Positions 34,455 through 43,181 of a DNA stretch of 64,000 nucleotides are shown here, piece by piece. The translations under genes and the position numbers were made by a program. Each line of letters opens with the position of its first letter. The first letter of the stretch is position 1. The notes under the pieces are model-generated. The model was not told the DNA's origin. It searched no databases and worked only from the letters and a program-made list of their open reading frames with translations. Location: assembly GCF_018131185.1 (NCBI RefSeq), contig NZ_JAFCJE010000005.1, forward strand, positions 682,001 through 746,000. The letters are read 5' to 3'. The stretch is from Bradyrhizobium diazoefficiens (GTDB lineage Bacteria > Pseudomonadota > Alphaproteobacteria > Rhizobiales > Xanthobacteraceae).

Positions 34455-35444
34455 CTAGAGTTCGGCTGCTTCGCGCGCATGCCACGCTGAAAGCACCGCG
34501 CCTTCCTCAGCGGAGCTGAGCCCGACCACCGGCCCGTTGCTGGCGCGGAGCCAGTCGAGCGTATCGCGTGCGGTGATCGCGACGGAGCGCGAGCTCAGGC
34601 CAGCCGCGCGGGCCGGCGAGGTGTCGCGCGTCATGAAGCCGGCGAAGTCGGGCAGGGGCAGCCACATCGGCAACGACCGCGGACCCGCCCAGCGCCGCAC
34701 GTCATGCGCTTCCAGAAAGGCGCGATCGACCCAAGCGAACGTGCAGGACGCGTTCAGCGCGGCCGCGCATTCGGCGAGCAGTTCGCCGCGCGTGCGCACC
34801 GGTCCGATCCCATCATAGATGCCGGTGAGGCGAACCTCTGCGGCATGCACGATCCATTGCGCAAGATCGCGCACGTCGATGAACTGGACGGCATCATCGG
34901 GCGATCCCGGCGCCAGCACTTGGCCGCCCCGCGCGAGCCGCGCCGGCCAATAGGCGAAGCGCCCGGTCGGGTCCTCCGGTCCGGCGATGAGGCCGGCGCG
35001 GCAGATGAAGGCATCGTCGCCGACCGCCTGTTCGCAAGCGACCTTGGCGGCGCCATAGATCGCATCGGTGCTGTGTTCGAGATCCGCCGACACGGGCTCG
35101 CGCAGCGGCGCCGTGTCGGCCCGTTGTCCCGGGATGCGATTGTCCGCATATACGCTGATGGTCGAAACGAAGGTCCAATGCACGTCCGGCCGCTTCAGCG
35201 CGGCGACCGCGCGGCGGACCTGACCTGGATGTCGCGAGACGTCGACCACTGCATCGAATGTCTCGCCGGTCAGTGGCGCAAGACCGTCAGCGACGTCGCG
35301 ATCGATCCGGATGAGGCGGGCGCCCGCCGCGATCGGTCCCGCGAGACCGCGGGCGGCGCAGGTTACGTCGTGGCCTGCAGCACAAGCGTGGGAGGCGATC
35401 GCGCGCCCGAGGAACTGGCTGCCGCCGAGAATGAGGACGCGCAT
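34455..35444 (-). CDS. NAD-dependent epimerase/reductase (atypical SDR)
   Basis: A 329-residue extended/atypical SDR. The Rossmann motif is GGSQFLGRAIA at residues 8-18; other family blocks are FDAVVDVSRHPGQVRRAV, FVSTISVYAD and IYGAAKVACEQAV (with Y and K in the usual YxxxK positions), and QFIDVRDLAQWIV. Similar to CSP41/isoflavone-reductase-like proteins that modify nucleotide sugars or small metabolites. The substrate is unknown. It stands alone, convergent with the solute-binding protein. Confidence 0.85.
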   Translation of the reverse strand: MRVLILGGSQFLGRAIASHACAAGHDVTCAARGLAGPIAAGARLIRIDRDVADGLAPLTGETFDAVVDVSRHPGQVRRAVAALKRPDVHWTFVSTISVYADNRIPGQRADTAPLREPVSADLEHSTDAIYGAAKVACEQAVGDDAFICRAGLIAGPEDPTGRFAYWPARLARGGQVLAPGSPDDAVQFIDVRDLAQWIVHAAEVRLTGIYDGIGPVRTRGELLAECAAALNASCTFAWVDRAFLEAHDVRRWAGPRSLPMWLPLPDFAGFMTRDTSPARAAGLSSRSVAITARDTLDWLRASNGPVVGLSSAEEGAVLSAWHAREAAEL

Positions 35445-35511
35445 GGAAAGGTCCGTTCCGCCGATGAGGCGAAGAGCCTACAACGCCCGGTAGCGGTTGC
35501 AAACCGCAGTC

Positions 35512-36585
35512 TCAGCGCCCCTTGATCTCCGCGTATTTCGTCATTGCTTTCTCGAACTTCCGGTTGAATAGCCACATCGCAGCGAGGATATCGCGGAAGC
35601 TTGCCGAGGTGCGCGCCCGGTCGGCCTGTCCGAACGCGAAGATGCTGTTGTTGCGCAAATACTTCATGACCGTGGGGCTGGACACCCTGTAGTTCAGAAG
35701 ATCCCCCGACTTGAGCGCGGACCGCGTCGGCGTCGGAACGATCTGGATCAACTGGAACAGCTTCATCTGGTCGATCGGGTCGGGCAGCGTCTTCACGATT
35801 CCCGGAATCTCCCTGAAGATATCTGCATGCGCGTTCATCAGCCCGTTGCGCACGTTCGTCCAGTGGTTGAAGCGCTGGTCGGTGCCGCGGGCTCGAGCCT
35901 CCTCCTTGTCGTCGCGCGCGCTGAATGCAGGATCGATCGCGGCGACGTCTCCTTTGATGGCTTCCCATTTCCTGCGGCCGTTGCGGTCTTCGGAGGGGCC
36001 GGTCTGGAAGCTACCCATATAGGTGTTGGAGCGCGCATTGCGGACGTTCTGCTTGCCGTTGGTTTCCGCATAGAACAGCCCGAGGCTGATGCGCCCGGCA
36101 ATATCGGCGTGAAGTGGCGCCAATCCCTTGGCGCGCGCAATGGCGACGGCGAGGTCGACGACGTCCTTGAACGGCGTCGGCGAGTTCTGCGCGCCGGCTG
36201 GCGGCGCCTCCATGATCTCGAACAGCGCGGCATATTCGTCGATCAGCGGCTCGATGGCGGCGTCGAAATAGGCCGGGGGAATCTCGAACTTGTTGGGCTT
36301 TCCGATTCTGGAAGGAATGGCGTCCGTGAGATCCTTGTAGGTGCTGATGACGGCGACCCGCGCCAGGTAGAGCGCTTGCCCCGGCAGGTTCGGCAAGGTT
36401 TGCTTCGCATCGATCTGACGCCGCCGCTCCGCCAGGATGGATCTGAAATCGGCGAGCGCGCGATCATAGGCGGCGAGCGCCGCCGCCTGCTGAGACGTAA
36501 GCTCACGCTGCTGCCCAAGCGCGGGCGCCGTGACAAGCAAGGCGAGCGCCGCAAGGGCTGCGGCGGCAAGACGTCTCAATCCCAT
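35512..36585 (-). CDS. Exported protein of unknown function
   Basis: A 357-residue protein. The start at 36585 (MGLRRLAAAALAALALLVTAPALGQQ) gives a clear signal peptide; the frame is open to 36681 but that extension overlaps the end of the next gene. The mature part is mostly helical, without cysteines, with blocks LTSQQAAALAAYDRALADFRSIL, LGLFYAETNGKQNVRNARSNTYMGSFQTG and FRDILAAMWLFNRKFEKAMTKYAEIKG. I do not recognise a family. It should be periplasmic. Its upstream neighbour, the monooxygenase, is on the same strand 92 bases away. Confidence 0.8.
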   Translation of the reverse strand: MGLRRLAAAALAALALLVTAPALGQQRELTSQQAAALAAYDRALADFRSILAERRRQIDAKQTLPNLPGQALYLARVAVISTYKDLTDAIPSRIGKPNKFEIPPAYFDAAIEPLIDEYAALFEIMEAPPAGAQNSPTPFKDVVDLAVAIARAKGLAPLHADIAGRISLGLFYAETNGKQNVRNARSNTYMGSFQTGPSEDRNGRRKWEAIKGDVAAIDPAFSARDDKEEARARGTDQRFNHWTNVRNGLMNAHADIFREIPGIVKTLPDPIDQMKLFQLIQIVPTPTRSALKSGDLLNYRVSSPTVMKYLRNNSIFAFGQADRARTSASFRDILAAMWLFNRKFEKAMTKYAEIKGR

Positions 36586-36677
36586 GGCCGGTTCCCATCG
36601 ATTCGGTCGCCAGTGAGATCGTAAGCATCGAAGGCGCGAGCTGGCGAGCCGCAATGTCGCGGCTGGCCGTCTTCCCC

Positions 36678-38168
36678 TCACGCCGCCCGGTAGTCCGGCG
36701 CCGTGGCCAGGAACTTGGCATAGTCATCCGCATCCGGCGGCGAGAAGCGCCCGGCAAGGCCGCCGCGCTTCTGGTTCTTGGCGCCGATGTCGGCCATCAG
36801 CTCGTCGAAATGCCGGTAGTGATAAGGTGCGACGCAGAGGCCGCCGTAGACGCCCGCGGCCGGCCGTTCGACGCGCTTGAAGTGCAGCATCATCTCGATG
36901 TTGTCGCGCATCGCTTGCGTCGTCGGTTGTTTGGCGAGCTGGCCGTCGGCATAGCGGACCAGCCAGTTGGCGGCGAGGTCGGCACAGAGCACGGTGCAGA
37001 ACGAGGAGTTGAAGCCGACGAAGCCGAGCTCGGGCAGGTCGGGGTTGGCGATCAGGCGATAGAGCCGGTACTGCCCGTCGGCATCGACCAGTTTTTGCCT
37101 GTAAGCCTCGGGGAGGAACGGCACGCCGAGCTTGTATCCGATCGCGAGTACGGCAACGTCTGCACCTACGCGTTCGCCGCCGCTCATCACGATGCTGTCG
37201 CCGTCATAATGATCGAACGTGCCAAATACCGCCTTGATGCGGCCGTCCGCGACCATCGGATAGAAGCCCGGCGTTGCGATCGGCACCGAGCAGTTGACGC
37301 CATCCTCGATCCGCTCCTTCGGCACCATGTTGCATCGGCCGAGCTTGAGCTGCGCCTTGAGCAGGCTCTCCAGCCCGCGCCAGTTCGCCCACACCAGCGG
37401 CGCGGCGATGCGGTGCGCGAGCCGCGCCACCGGGCCGATGCCCCAGCCGGGAAACATCTCCTCCTGCGCGCGGATGTAGAGGATGCGCTTGAAGTTCACG
37501 AGGCCGCCGATGAAATAGGGGATGCGCCAGACCGGCTCGCGCATCACGATGGTGACCTCGCGCGCCCCCGATTTCACTGCGTTGACCGCAATGTCCGTCG
37601 CCGATTTCGAGCCGCCGAGCACGACGACACGGCGTCCTTTGGCGAGCGAGGGATCGCCATATCTCGACGAATGCAGGATCTGGCCGCCCTGTGCCAGAAA
37701 GCCGTCCTCGCCCGGGCAATGCAGCTCGCGCGGCTCATTGAACTGCCCGGTGCACACAGCGACGAAATCGAAATCCTCGTCCGTCGTCGTGCCGTCCTTG
37801 CTCTTCAGCGCCAGCGTCCATCCCGGCTCGCCGTCGGCCCGCCGCGCCATGCCGGCGACTTCGGTGTCGAGGCGCAGCATGCGGGTAAGGCCAAGGCTCC
37901 TGGCATAGTCAGCGAGGTAGGCGTGGACCTGCGGACCGGTCGGCCATTCCGGATAGGCCTCCGGCATCGCGCGGTCGGTGTAGCGGTAGAGCTCCTTCGG
38001 GCTCTGTGTCTGCACGTCGGGATAGGAGCGCGCCGGCTCCCAGACACCGCCGAGATCGCCAGAGCGTTCGACGATGGTGACGCGGTGGCCGCGAGAGGAG
38101 AACGCCTTGGCGGCGGCAAGGCCGGAGACGCCGGCGCCGATCACGCAGACATGCTTGGGAGTGACCAT
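36678..38168 (-). CDS. FAD-dependent (flavin-containing) monooxygenase
   Basis: A 496-residue class B flavoprotein monooxygenase. The start at 38168 (MVTPKHVCVIGAGVSGLAAAKAF) places the FAD dinucleotide motif GAGVSG at the N-terminus; the frame open to 38489 is upstream noise. A second Rossmann motif for NADPH is VVLGGSKSATDIAVNAV, and the region QILHSSRYGDPSLAKGRR resembles the FMO/BVMO fingerprint. It oxygenates a small substrate, not identified. It lies 95 bases downstream of a cupin gene on the same strand. Confidence 0.88.
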   Translation of the reverse strand: MVTPKHVCVIGAGVSGLAAAKAFSSRGHRVTIVERSGDLGGVWEPARSYPDVQTQSPKELYRYTDRAMPEAYPEWPTGPQVHAYLADYARSLGLTRMLRLDTEVAGMARRADGEPGWTLALKSKDGTTTDEDFDFVAVCTGQFNEPRELHCPGEDGFLAQGGQILHSSRYGDPSLAKGRRVVVLGGSKSATDIAVNAVKSGAREVTIVMREPVWRIPYFIGGLVNFKRILYIRAQEEMFPGWGIGPVARLAHRIAAPLVWANWRGLESLLKAQLKLGRCNMVPKERIEDGVNCSVPIATPGFYPMVADGRIKAVFGTFDHYDGDSIVMSGGERVGADVAVLAIGYKLGVPFLPEAYRQKLVDADGQYRLYRLIANPDLPELGFVGFNSSFCTVLCADLAANWLVRYADGQLAKQPTTQAMRDNIEMMLHFKRVERPAAGVYGGLCVAPYHYRHFDELMADIGAKNQKRGGLAGRFSPPDADDYAKFLATAPDYRAA

Positions 38169-38263
38169 GGGTTTGCTCGCAATGTGTTTTCCGCGCAAGC
38201 GGCCACGTTCGGCCGCGAGGCGCGGCCGGCGGGCCGGCAAGCAGATGAAAGTGGACGAGGGAC

Positions 38264-38713
38264 CTAGTCGTTGGCTTCGGGCGGCAGGAAATCCACCTCG
38301 TGCATCGCCGAGATTCGCACGACTTCGGCAGGGTCCGTCAGATTGTGCAACTGCTCGAACAGCGCCTCCAGCTTCTGCATCGGCGAGACCCAGAACAGCG
38401 CTCGGCACGGCTTGTCGGATTTGTTGAAATAGCCATGCGGGATGCCGCGCGGCATGCGCACGAGATCGCCGGCATTGGCCTTGACCCATTTACCGTCGAG
38501 CTTGAGGTCGAGCGTGCCCTCCTGCACCAGGATGAACTCGTCCTGGGTCGGATGGATGTGCACCGGCACGAACTGGCCGGGATCGCTGTTGGTCTCGAAT
38601 GCGAAGGTGGAGTCGGTGACAGCCTTGGGGAAATAGACCTGGCCGAGGATATTCCAGCTCTTGCCGCCGTAGCCTGTGCCAGCGGCGGTAATGCCCTTTT
38701 CGAGTGCAGTCAT
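38264..38713 (-). CDS. Cupin-domain protein
   Basis: A 149-residue single-domain cupin. Motif 1 reads VPVHIHPTQDEFILVQEGTLDL (His-x-His...Glu) and motif 2 reads GDLVRMPRGIPHGYFNKSDKP, giving a complete 3-His/1-Glu metal site. Probably a small dioxygenase, isomerase or sensor. Transcribed toward the FAD monooxygenase and divergent from an AraC-type regulator, so the pair is likely a regulated catabolic unit. Confidence 0.85.
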   Translation of the reverse strand: MTALEKGITAAGTGYGGKSWNILGQVYFPKAVTDSTFAFETNSDPGQFVPVHIHPTQDEFILVQEGTLDLKLDGKWVKANAGDLVRMPRGIPHGYFNKSDKPCRALFWVSPMQKLEALFEQLHNLTDPAEVVRISAMHEVDFLPPEAND

Positions 38714-38798
38714 GACGCGCTCCCATTGGATTCCGGCGAGGATGGAGCTTCAATCAACCATGGGCCGCCTGTCTATCCGCTAAACGAATCCAGAGGTG

Positions 38799-38815
38799 GT
38801 GCTGCTATGCAGCAC
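38799..38815. promoter_or_regulatory. Palindrome between cupin and araC-type genes
   Basis: GTGCTGC-TAT-GCAGCAC, a perfect 7-bp inverted repeat with a 3-base centre, in the 185-base divergent intergenic region. It may be an operator or promoter-proximal hairpin; its role is not known. Confidence 0.5.
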
Positions 38816-38898
38816 GACGATTTCGCGGCGGCCCTTTCCGCGTTCGGGGAACTATTATAAGCTTAAAGCAATTCCCAGGCGCGAAGCGTGGTCGAGCG

Positions 38899-39924
38899 AT
38901 GTCCGCAGCCGAGCTGGAAATGAGCGCAAGAGCCTCCGCAGCCGAACGGCTCGCGGATTTCGCCCGCGTCACCACTGATGATGTCGACGAGGCGGCCCAG
39001 GAGATCGGGCGCATCTTCTGCCCGCACGATCTGAAGCCGACACAAGCGCGCGCGGCCGGCTTCTCCGCCCGGCACAATTGCGCTGATTTCGACGGATTTT
39101 CCATCAACTACGTCGCCTATGGCGGATCTGTCGGCATCGATCCCGGCTGCCTCGAGCGCTTCTTCCTGGTGCAGGTCCCGCTGACGGGCACCGCCCACAT
39201 TCGCGCCGGCAATACCGAACTCGATGCCACGCCGGAGCGGACGGCGTCGCTGCTGTCGCCCACAATTCCGACCCGGATGATGTGGCGCGACTGCGCGCAG
39301 GCGATCCTGCTGGTCGACCGCCGCGTGGTCGAGCAGCGTGCCGCGGCGCTGTCGGGCAGGGCGTCAGGCCCTGTTGAGTTCGATCCTGTGATCAATCTGG
39401 ACGCGCCGTCGGGGCGCGCCTTGCGTACTAGCCTTGCCGAACTGATGACGCTTGCCGAGCGCCGCGGCCCCTCCGGCAGGCTGTCAGCGGTTGCCATGGC
39501 CGATTGGCGCGAGCTTCTGCTCGATCATCTGCTCAATGGCCAGCAGCACGGCTTGTCGGATGCGATCACGACATTCTCCGGCCGAGCCGAACGCCTGCCG
39601 CGCGCCCTCCGTGCGGCGCGGGACCATCTTGCGGACAATGCCGGCGAGCCGCTCGACCTCGCGCAACTTGCCTGCGCCGCCGGCATCGGCATCCGCGCGC
39701 TCCAGCTCGGCTTCCGTCGTCACTTCGGCCTGTCGATCTCGCAGATGCTGCTCGACATGCGCCTCGCCGGTCTGAACGCCCGCCTCGCGCAGGCTGCGCC
39801 CGATGCCTCCATCACCGACCTCGCCTTCGATCTCGGCTTCACCCATCTCGGCCGCATGGCCGGTGCCTACCGCGAGAAATTCGGCGAGACGCCGTCGGCG
39901 ACGCTGCGGCGACGGATGAGTTAG
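38899..39924 (+). CDS. AraC-family transcriptional regulator
   Basis: A 341-residue regulator with an N-terminal AraC-binding-like domain (FSARHNCADFDGFSINYVAYGGSVGI, FFLVQVPLTGTAHIRAG) and a C-terminal two-HTH domain (LDLAQLACAAGIGIRALQLGFRRHFGLS, then ITDLAFDLGFTHLGRMAGAYREKFGETPSATLRR). This is the type that controls aromatic and related catabolic genes. It is divergent from the cupin-monooxygenase pair, its likely target, and convergent with phaZ. Confidence 0.9.
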   Translation: MSAAELEMSARASAAERLADFARVTTDDVDEAAQEIGRIFCPHDLKPTQARAAGFSARHNCADFDGFSINYVAYGGSVGIDPGCLERFFLVQVPLTGTAHIRAGNTELDATPERTASLLSPTIPTRMMWRDCAQAILLVDRRVVEQRAAALSGRASGPVEFDPVINLDAPSGRALRTSLAELMTLAERRGPSGRLSAVAMADWRELLLDHLLNGQQHGLSDAITTFSGRAERLPRALRAARDHLADNAGEPLDLAQLACAAGIGIRALQLGFRRHFGLSISQMLLDMRLAGLNARLAQAAPDASITDLAFDLGFTHLGRMAGAYREKFGETPSATLRRRMS

Positions 39925-39963
39925 ATCATCGGCCCGGTTCTTTTGCCTCTGCGCGAAGCCCCT

Positions 39964-41187
39964 TCACGAATTGACATGCACGAAATCCCGCAGCAGCGGA
40001 TAGATTTCGTTGTTCCAGCGCTTGCCCGAGAACACGCCGTAATGGCCGACGCCGGCCTGCATGTGGTGCACCCTGCGATAGGCGCGCACGCTGGTGCAGA
40101 GGTCCTGCGCCGCGAGCGTCTGGCCGATCGAGCAGATGTCGTCCTTCTCGCCCTCCACCGTCATCAGGCCCATGCGGCTGACGGCCTTGGTGTTCACGGG
40201 GCGGCCGCGATGCATCAGTCTGCCCTGCGGCAGCAGGTGCTCCTGGAACACGTCGCGTACGGTCTCGATGTAGAACTCGGCTGGAAGGTCCATCACGGCG
40301 AAATATTCGTCGTAGAAGGTCTTGATGCTCGCGGCCTTGTCCTTCTCGCCCTTGGCGATGTGGTTGGCGAGATCCATATGCTGCTTGATGTGGCGCTCGA
40401 GATTCATCGAGACGAAAGCGGTGAGCTGCACGAAGCCTGGATAGACCTTTCGCAAGGCGCCGCGGCATTGAACCGGAACGTAGTTGATCAGGTTCTGCTC
40501 GAACCAGTCGATCGGTCTGCTCTTGGCGAACTCGTTGACCCTGGTCGGCTGTATCCGCGTGTCGATCGGGCCGGCCATCAGCGTCAGCGTCGCCGGGCGC
40601 GAGGGATGGTTGTCCTCGCACATGATCGCGGCTGCCGCGAGCGCCGACACCGACGGCTGGCAGATCGCGACCATGTGCGGGCGCGGGCCGAGTTGGCCCA
40701 GGAAATCGATCAGGTGCTCGGTGTAGTCGTCGAGCCCGAAGCGGCCCTCGCTGCGGGGAATGTCGCGCGGATTGTGCCAGTCGGTGATGTAGACGTCGTG
40801 GTCCTGGAGCAGCGTCTTCACGGTGCCGCGGAGCAGCGTGGCGAAATGACCGGACATCGGCGCCACCAGCAGCATGCGCGGCTGCTCGCCCACGCCGTCC
40901 TTCCGAAAGTGCAGCAGCGAGCCGAACGGCGTCGCATAGGCGATCTCCTCGGTGACGGCGACTTCCCGATTTCCCACCATGACGCTGTCGATGCCGTAGG
41001 CCGGCCGGTGGTAGGTGAGGGTAGAGCGCGAGATCAGCTCCAGCGCCGCCGTCAGCCGGCCGACCACCTGATCCGACATGCCCTGCGGCACCAGATTGAG
41101 GAATCTGAGCGCGGACGAAGCCCCCGCGCGCCACGGCGCGGTCAGGTCCATGTGGTTCTGAAAAGCCTGATAATACATCGACATCAT
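39964..41187 (-). CDS. phaZ: Intracellular polyhydroxyalkanoate depolymerase
   Basis: A 407-residue intracellular PhaZ that mobilises PHB granules. The lipase-box-like motif has cysteine in place of serine, ICQPSVSALAA with Cys176, as in the Ralstonia-type enzyme; other blocks are YGIDSVMVGNREVAVTEEIAYATPFG near the N-terminus, DVYITDWHNPRDIP and GVGHYGVFSGKRWNNEIYP with the catalytic His. No signal peptide. Divergent from the GST gene. Confidence 0.95.
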   Translation of the reverse strand: MMSMYYQAFQNHMDLTAPWRAGASSALRFLNLVPQGMSDQVVGRLTAALELISRSTLTYHRPAYGIDSVMVGNREVAVTEEIAYATPFGSLLHFRKDGVGEQPRMLLVAPMSGHFATLLRGTVKTLLQDHDVYITDWHNPRDIPRSEGRFGLDDYTEHLIDFLGQLGPRPHMVAICQPSVSALAAAAIMCEDNHPSRPATLTLMAGPIDTRIQPTRVNEFAKSRPIDWFEQNLINYVPVQCRGALRKVYPGFVQLTAFVSMNLERHIKQHMDLANHIAKGEKDKAASIKTFYDEYFAVMDLPAEFYIETVRDVFQEHLLPQGRLMHRGRPVNTKAVSRMGLMTVEGEKDDICSIGQTLAAQDLCTSVRAYRRVHHMQAGVGHYGVFSGKRWNNEIYPLLRDFVHVNS

Positions 41188-41342
41188 ACTGAAACGCCCA
41201 CCCGTTCCGTGAGCCTATGCAATAACGACGCCAAACGTCGGTCGGACCGGGCCGCGAAATTGGCACGTCGCTTGCTGTTCACGTCACGGCAAGCACAACG
41301 CGCGGCCGCGGGCCGGCGGAGGCGGGAGCAGGGAAGAGCCAT

Positions 41343-41999
41343 ATGGCAAAGGCGACACTGACCATCAGCAGCAAGAACTATTCGTCCTGGTCGCTGCGCG
41401 GCTGGCTGCTGGCGAAATTCTCCGGGCTCGATTTCGAGGAAATCGTCACCGCACCGGACGATGCGTCGGCGCGCGCCGAAATCCTCCTGCTGTCATCCTC
41501 GATCCTGGTGCCGTGCCTGCGGCACGAGGGCGCGGTGGTCTGGGATACGCTGGCGATCGGCGAATATCTCAACGAGGTGATGCCGTCAGCCGGTCTGTTG
41601 CCTGACGACCGCGTGCAGCGGGCCCATTGCCGCTCGATCTCGGGCGAAATCCATTCCGGCTTCACCACGCTGCGCGCCTCGCTCCCGGTGAATCTGAAAG
41701 GATACTTCCCCGGCTTCAAGATCTGGTCGCGGGCGCAGGCCGACATCGACCGCGTCTGGTCCATCTGGCGCGACTGCCTGACGGCATCGGGCGGTCCCTT
41801 CCTGTTCGGCGCGCAGCGCACCATGGCGGATGCGATGTACGCGCCGGTGGTGACGCGTTTCGTCACCTACGACGTCAAGCTGGAGCCGCTGCTGAAGGCC
41901 TATGCCGACACCATCATGGCGATGCCCGAGATGCAGGAATGGATCGCGGCAGCAAAGGAGGAGCCGGCCGAGATCGAGGAGCTCGAGGTCGAATATTAG
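41343..41999 (+). CDS. Glutathione S-transferase
   Basis: A 218-residue GST. The thioredoxin-like N-domain begins ISSKNYSSWSLRGWLLAKFSGLDFEE with the Ser-rich active-site turn (NYSSWS) of zeta-like/YfcF-type enzymes, the cis-Pro is in ILVPCLRHEGAVVWDTLAI, and the C-domain is all helical with FGAQRTMADAMYAPVVTRF. It conjugates or isomerises a glutathione-linked substrate that cannot be inferred. AGGGAAGAG precedes the ATG. Confidence 0.9.
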   Translation: MAKATLTISSKNYSSWSLRGWLLAKFSGLDFEEIVTAPDDASARAEILLLSSSILVPCLRHEGAVVWDTLAIGEYLNEVMPSAGLLPDDRVQRAHCRSISGEIHSGFTTLRASLPVNLKGYFPGFKIWSRAQADIDRVWSIWRDCLTASGGPFLFGAQRTMADAMYAPVVTRFVTYDVKLEPLLKAYADTIMAMPEMQEWIAAAKEEPAEIEELEVEY

Positions 42000-42279
42000 G
42001 CAGGCATGACGCGGCCTTGCCTGTTTCGGGGGCGGGACCGGCTGCAGCCACCCGAGAGAGCTATGCCCTTGTGGGAATTAACCTTTGGCGCCCGTGAGGG
42101 GTCGATGCCGTTCGCCACGTCGCACAGATATTGTACGCTCCCGCACAGCAGCATCGACATCTAGCCGTGAACAGCTGCGTACACGGCCTTTCCGCTGATT
42201 CGGACGTGATTCGTTCGGGCCGCGTTCCGTTAGTTAAGGCGGAGCGCGGCACCGTTGCATTCTGGAACAGATATGGGCT
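42000..42279. other. Intergenic region without recognised features
   Basis: About 280 bases between the GST gene and a small minus-strand gene. Only short frames are present, none with a convincing ribosome site or family motif, and no strong repeat is visible. Confidence 0.4.
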
Positions 42280-42504
42280 TCAGGCGGCCCCGCGCTGCCT
42301 CACGCGCGGCAGGCGCCAGCCGATGACGGTGGCTTCAACCGCAATGCCGGCTTCGTTGTTCTGCCAGCGTCCCTCGACATAGCGGCAGGCGAACGGCAGT
42401 TGGTACGTTCCGCTGTGGTCCTCGCACAGCACTTCGAGCGCCAGGCCCGGCGGTGGTTCTCCGGCGCCATCGAATTCCGCCAGTCGTCTATCGCGCGTTG
42501 CCAT
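42280..42504 (-). CDS. Small conserved-looking hypothetical protein
   Basis: A 74-residue protein from ATG 42504 (MATRDRRLAEFDGAGEPPPG), preceded by GGGGAGA. The sequence LEVLCEDHSGTYQLPFACRYVEGRWQNNEAGIAVEATVIGWRLP looks like a compact, folded small protein with two cysteines. I cannot name a family. Upstream extension to 42567 is possible but lacks a site. Confidence 0.6.
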   Translation of the reverse strand: MATRDRRLAEFDGAGEPPPGLALEVLCEDHSGTYQLPFACRYVEGRWQNNEAGIAVEATVIGWRLPRVRQRGAA

Positions 42505-42689
42505 TCCAAAAATCTCCCCTAAACAAAGCCGCGGAACGAGCGCCCACTTCTTCCGCGTGCGGATCATCGTTCCCCGTCCAAGGGAACGGGCTCAAGCTCA
42601 ACGCGAGAATGCGGTACGAGTGTGGTAGCCTCGCCTTGCGGTGCGCAAAAAGCGCACATTGCCGTGATCGATCGGACGAGGAACCATCC

Positions 42690-43043
42690 ATGCTGCTTCG
42701 AAACGCCGGCATTTGTTTCGCAACGTTGCTGCTCGCAACGCTGGCGAATGCGCCCGTGCACGCGCAAGACGTGCCCGGGATCGAAATCTGCACGGTCGAG
42801 AAGACCATGGAGCGGCGCACCAGCTGCCTGCAGAGCAATGTCGACTTCCTGCAGAAGACGATCACGAAGCTCAACCTCGATCACCAGCAGAAGCTGGACG
42901 CCGCGGCTCGTCAGATCGACGCGTTGAAAACGAGCCTTGCCGGCCTGCAGAAGACGCTTCTCGATCTCCAGGCCGCGCAAGCGAAGACGACGGAGGATCT
43001 GAAGAAGAAGCAGGACGCATCGCCGAAGGACGCTGCGAAATAG
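42690..43043 (+). CDS. Exported coiled-coil protein of unknown function
   Basis: A 117-residue protein starting at ATG 42690 with a Sec signal (MLLRNAGICFATLLLATLANAPVHAQ) and a mature part with a Cys pair (EICTVEKTMERRTSCLQ) followed by a long heptad helix (about residues 50-108, NVDFLQKTITKLNLDHQQKL...). It probably forms a periplasmic coiled coil. GAGGAA precedes the ATG. No family recognised. Confidence 0.75.
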   Translation: MLLRNAGICFATLLLATLANAPVHAQDVPGIEICTVEKTMERRTSCLQSNVDFLQKTITKLNLDHQQKLDAAARQIDALKTSLAGLQKTLLDLQAAQAKTTEDLKKKQDASPKDAAK

Positions 43044-43050
43044 CAGAGCC

Positions 43051-43158
43051 GCTTGCGGGAGAGCTCGCGCCGGAGACGCGGGTGAGGGTGCTATTCCCTT
43101 GGGGATAGTCCCATCGCGGAAGCCCTCTCCCAGCTCTCTCCTGCAAAGCGGGAGGGAG
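43051..43158. repeat. Degenerate palindromic repeat (GGGAGAGCT / AGCTCTCTC type)
   Basis: Arms GCTTGCGGGAGAGCT and AGCTCTCTCCTGCAAAGC flank GGGTGAGGGTGCTATTCCCT and its partial complement. It resembles the repeat at 5189-5328. It lies between the convergent coiled-coil and cyclase genes and may help terminate both. Confidence 0.6.
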
Positions 43159-43181
43159 CGCGCTTCCCGTGTGGCTTACGC

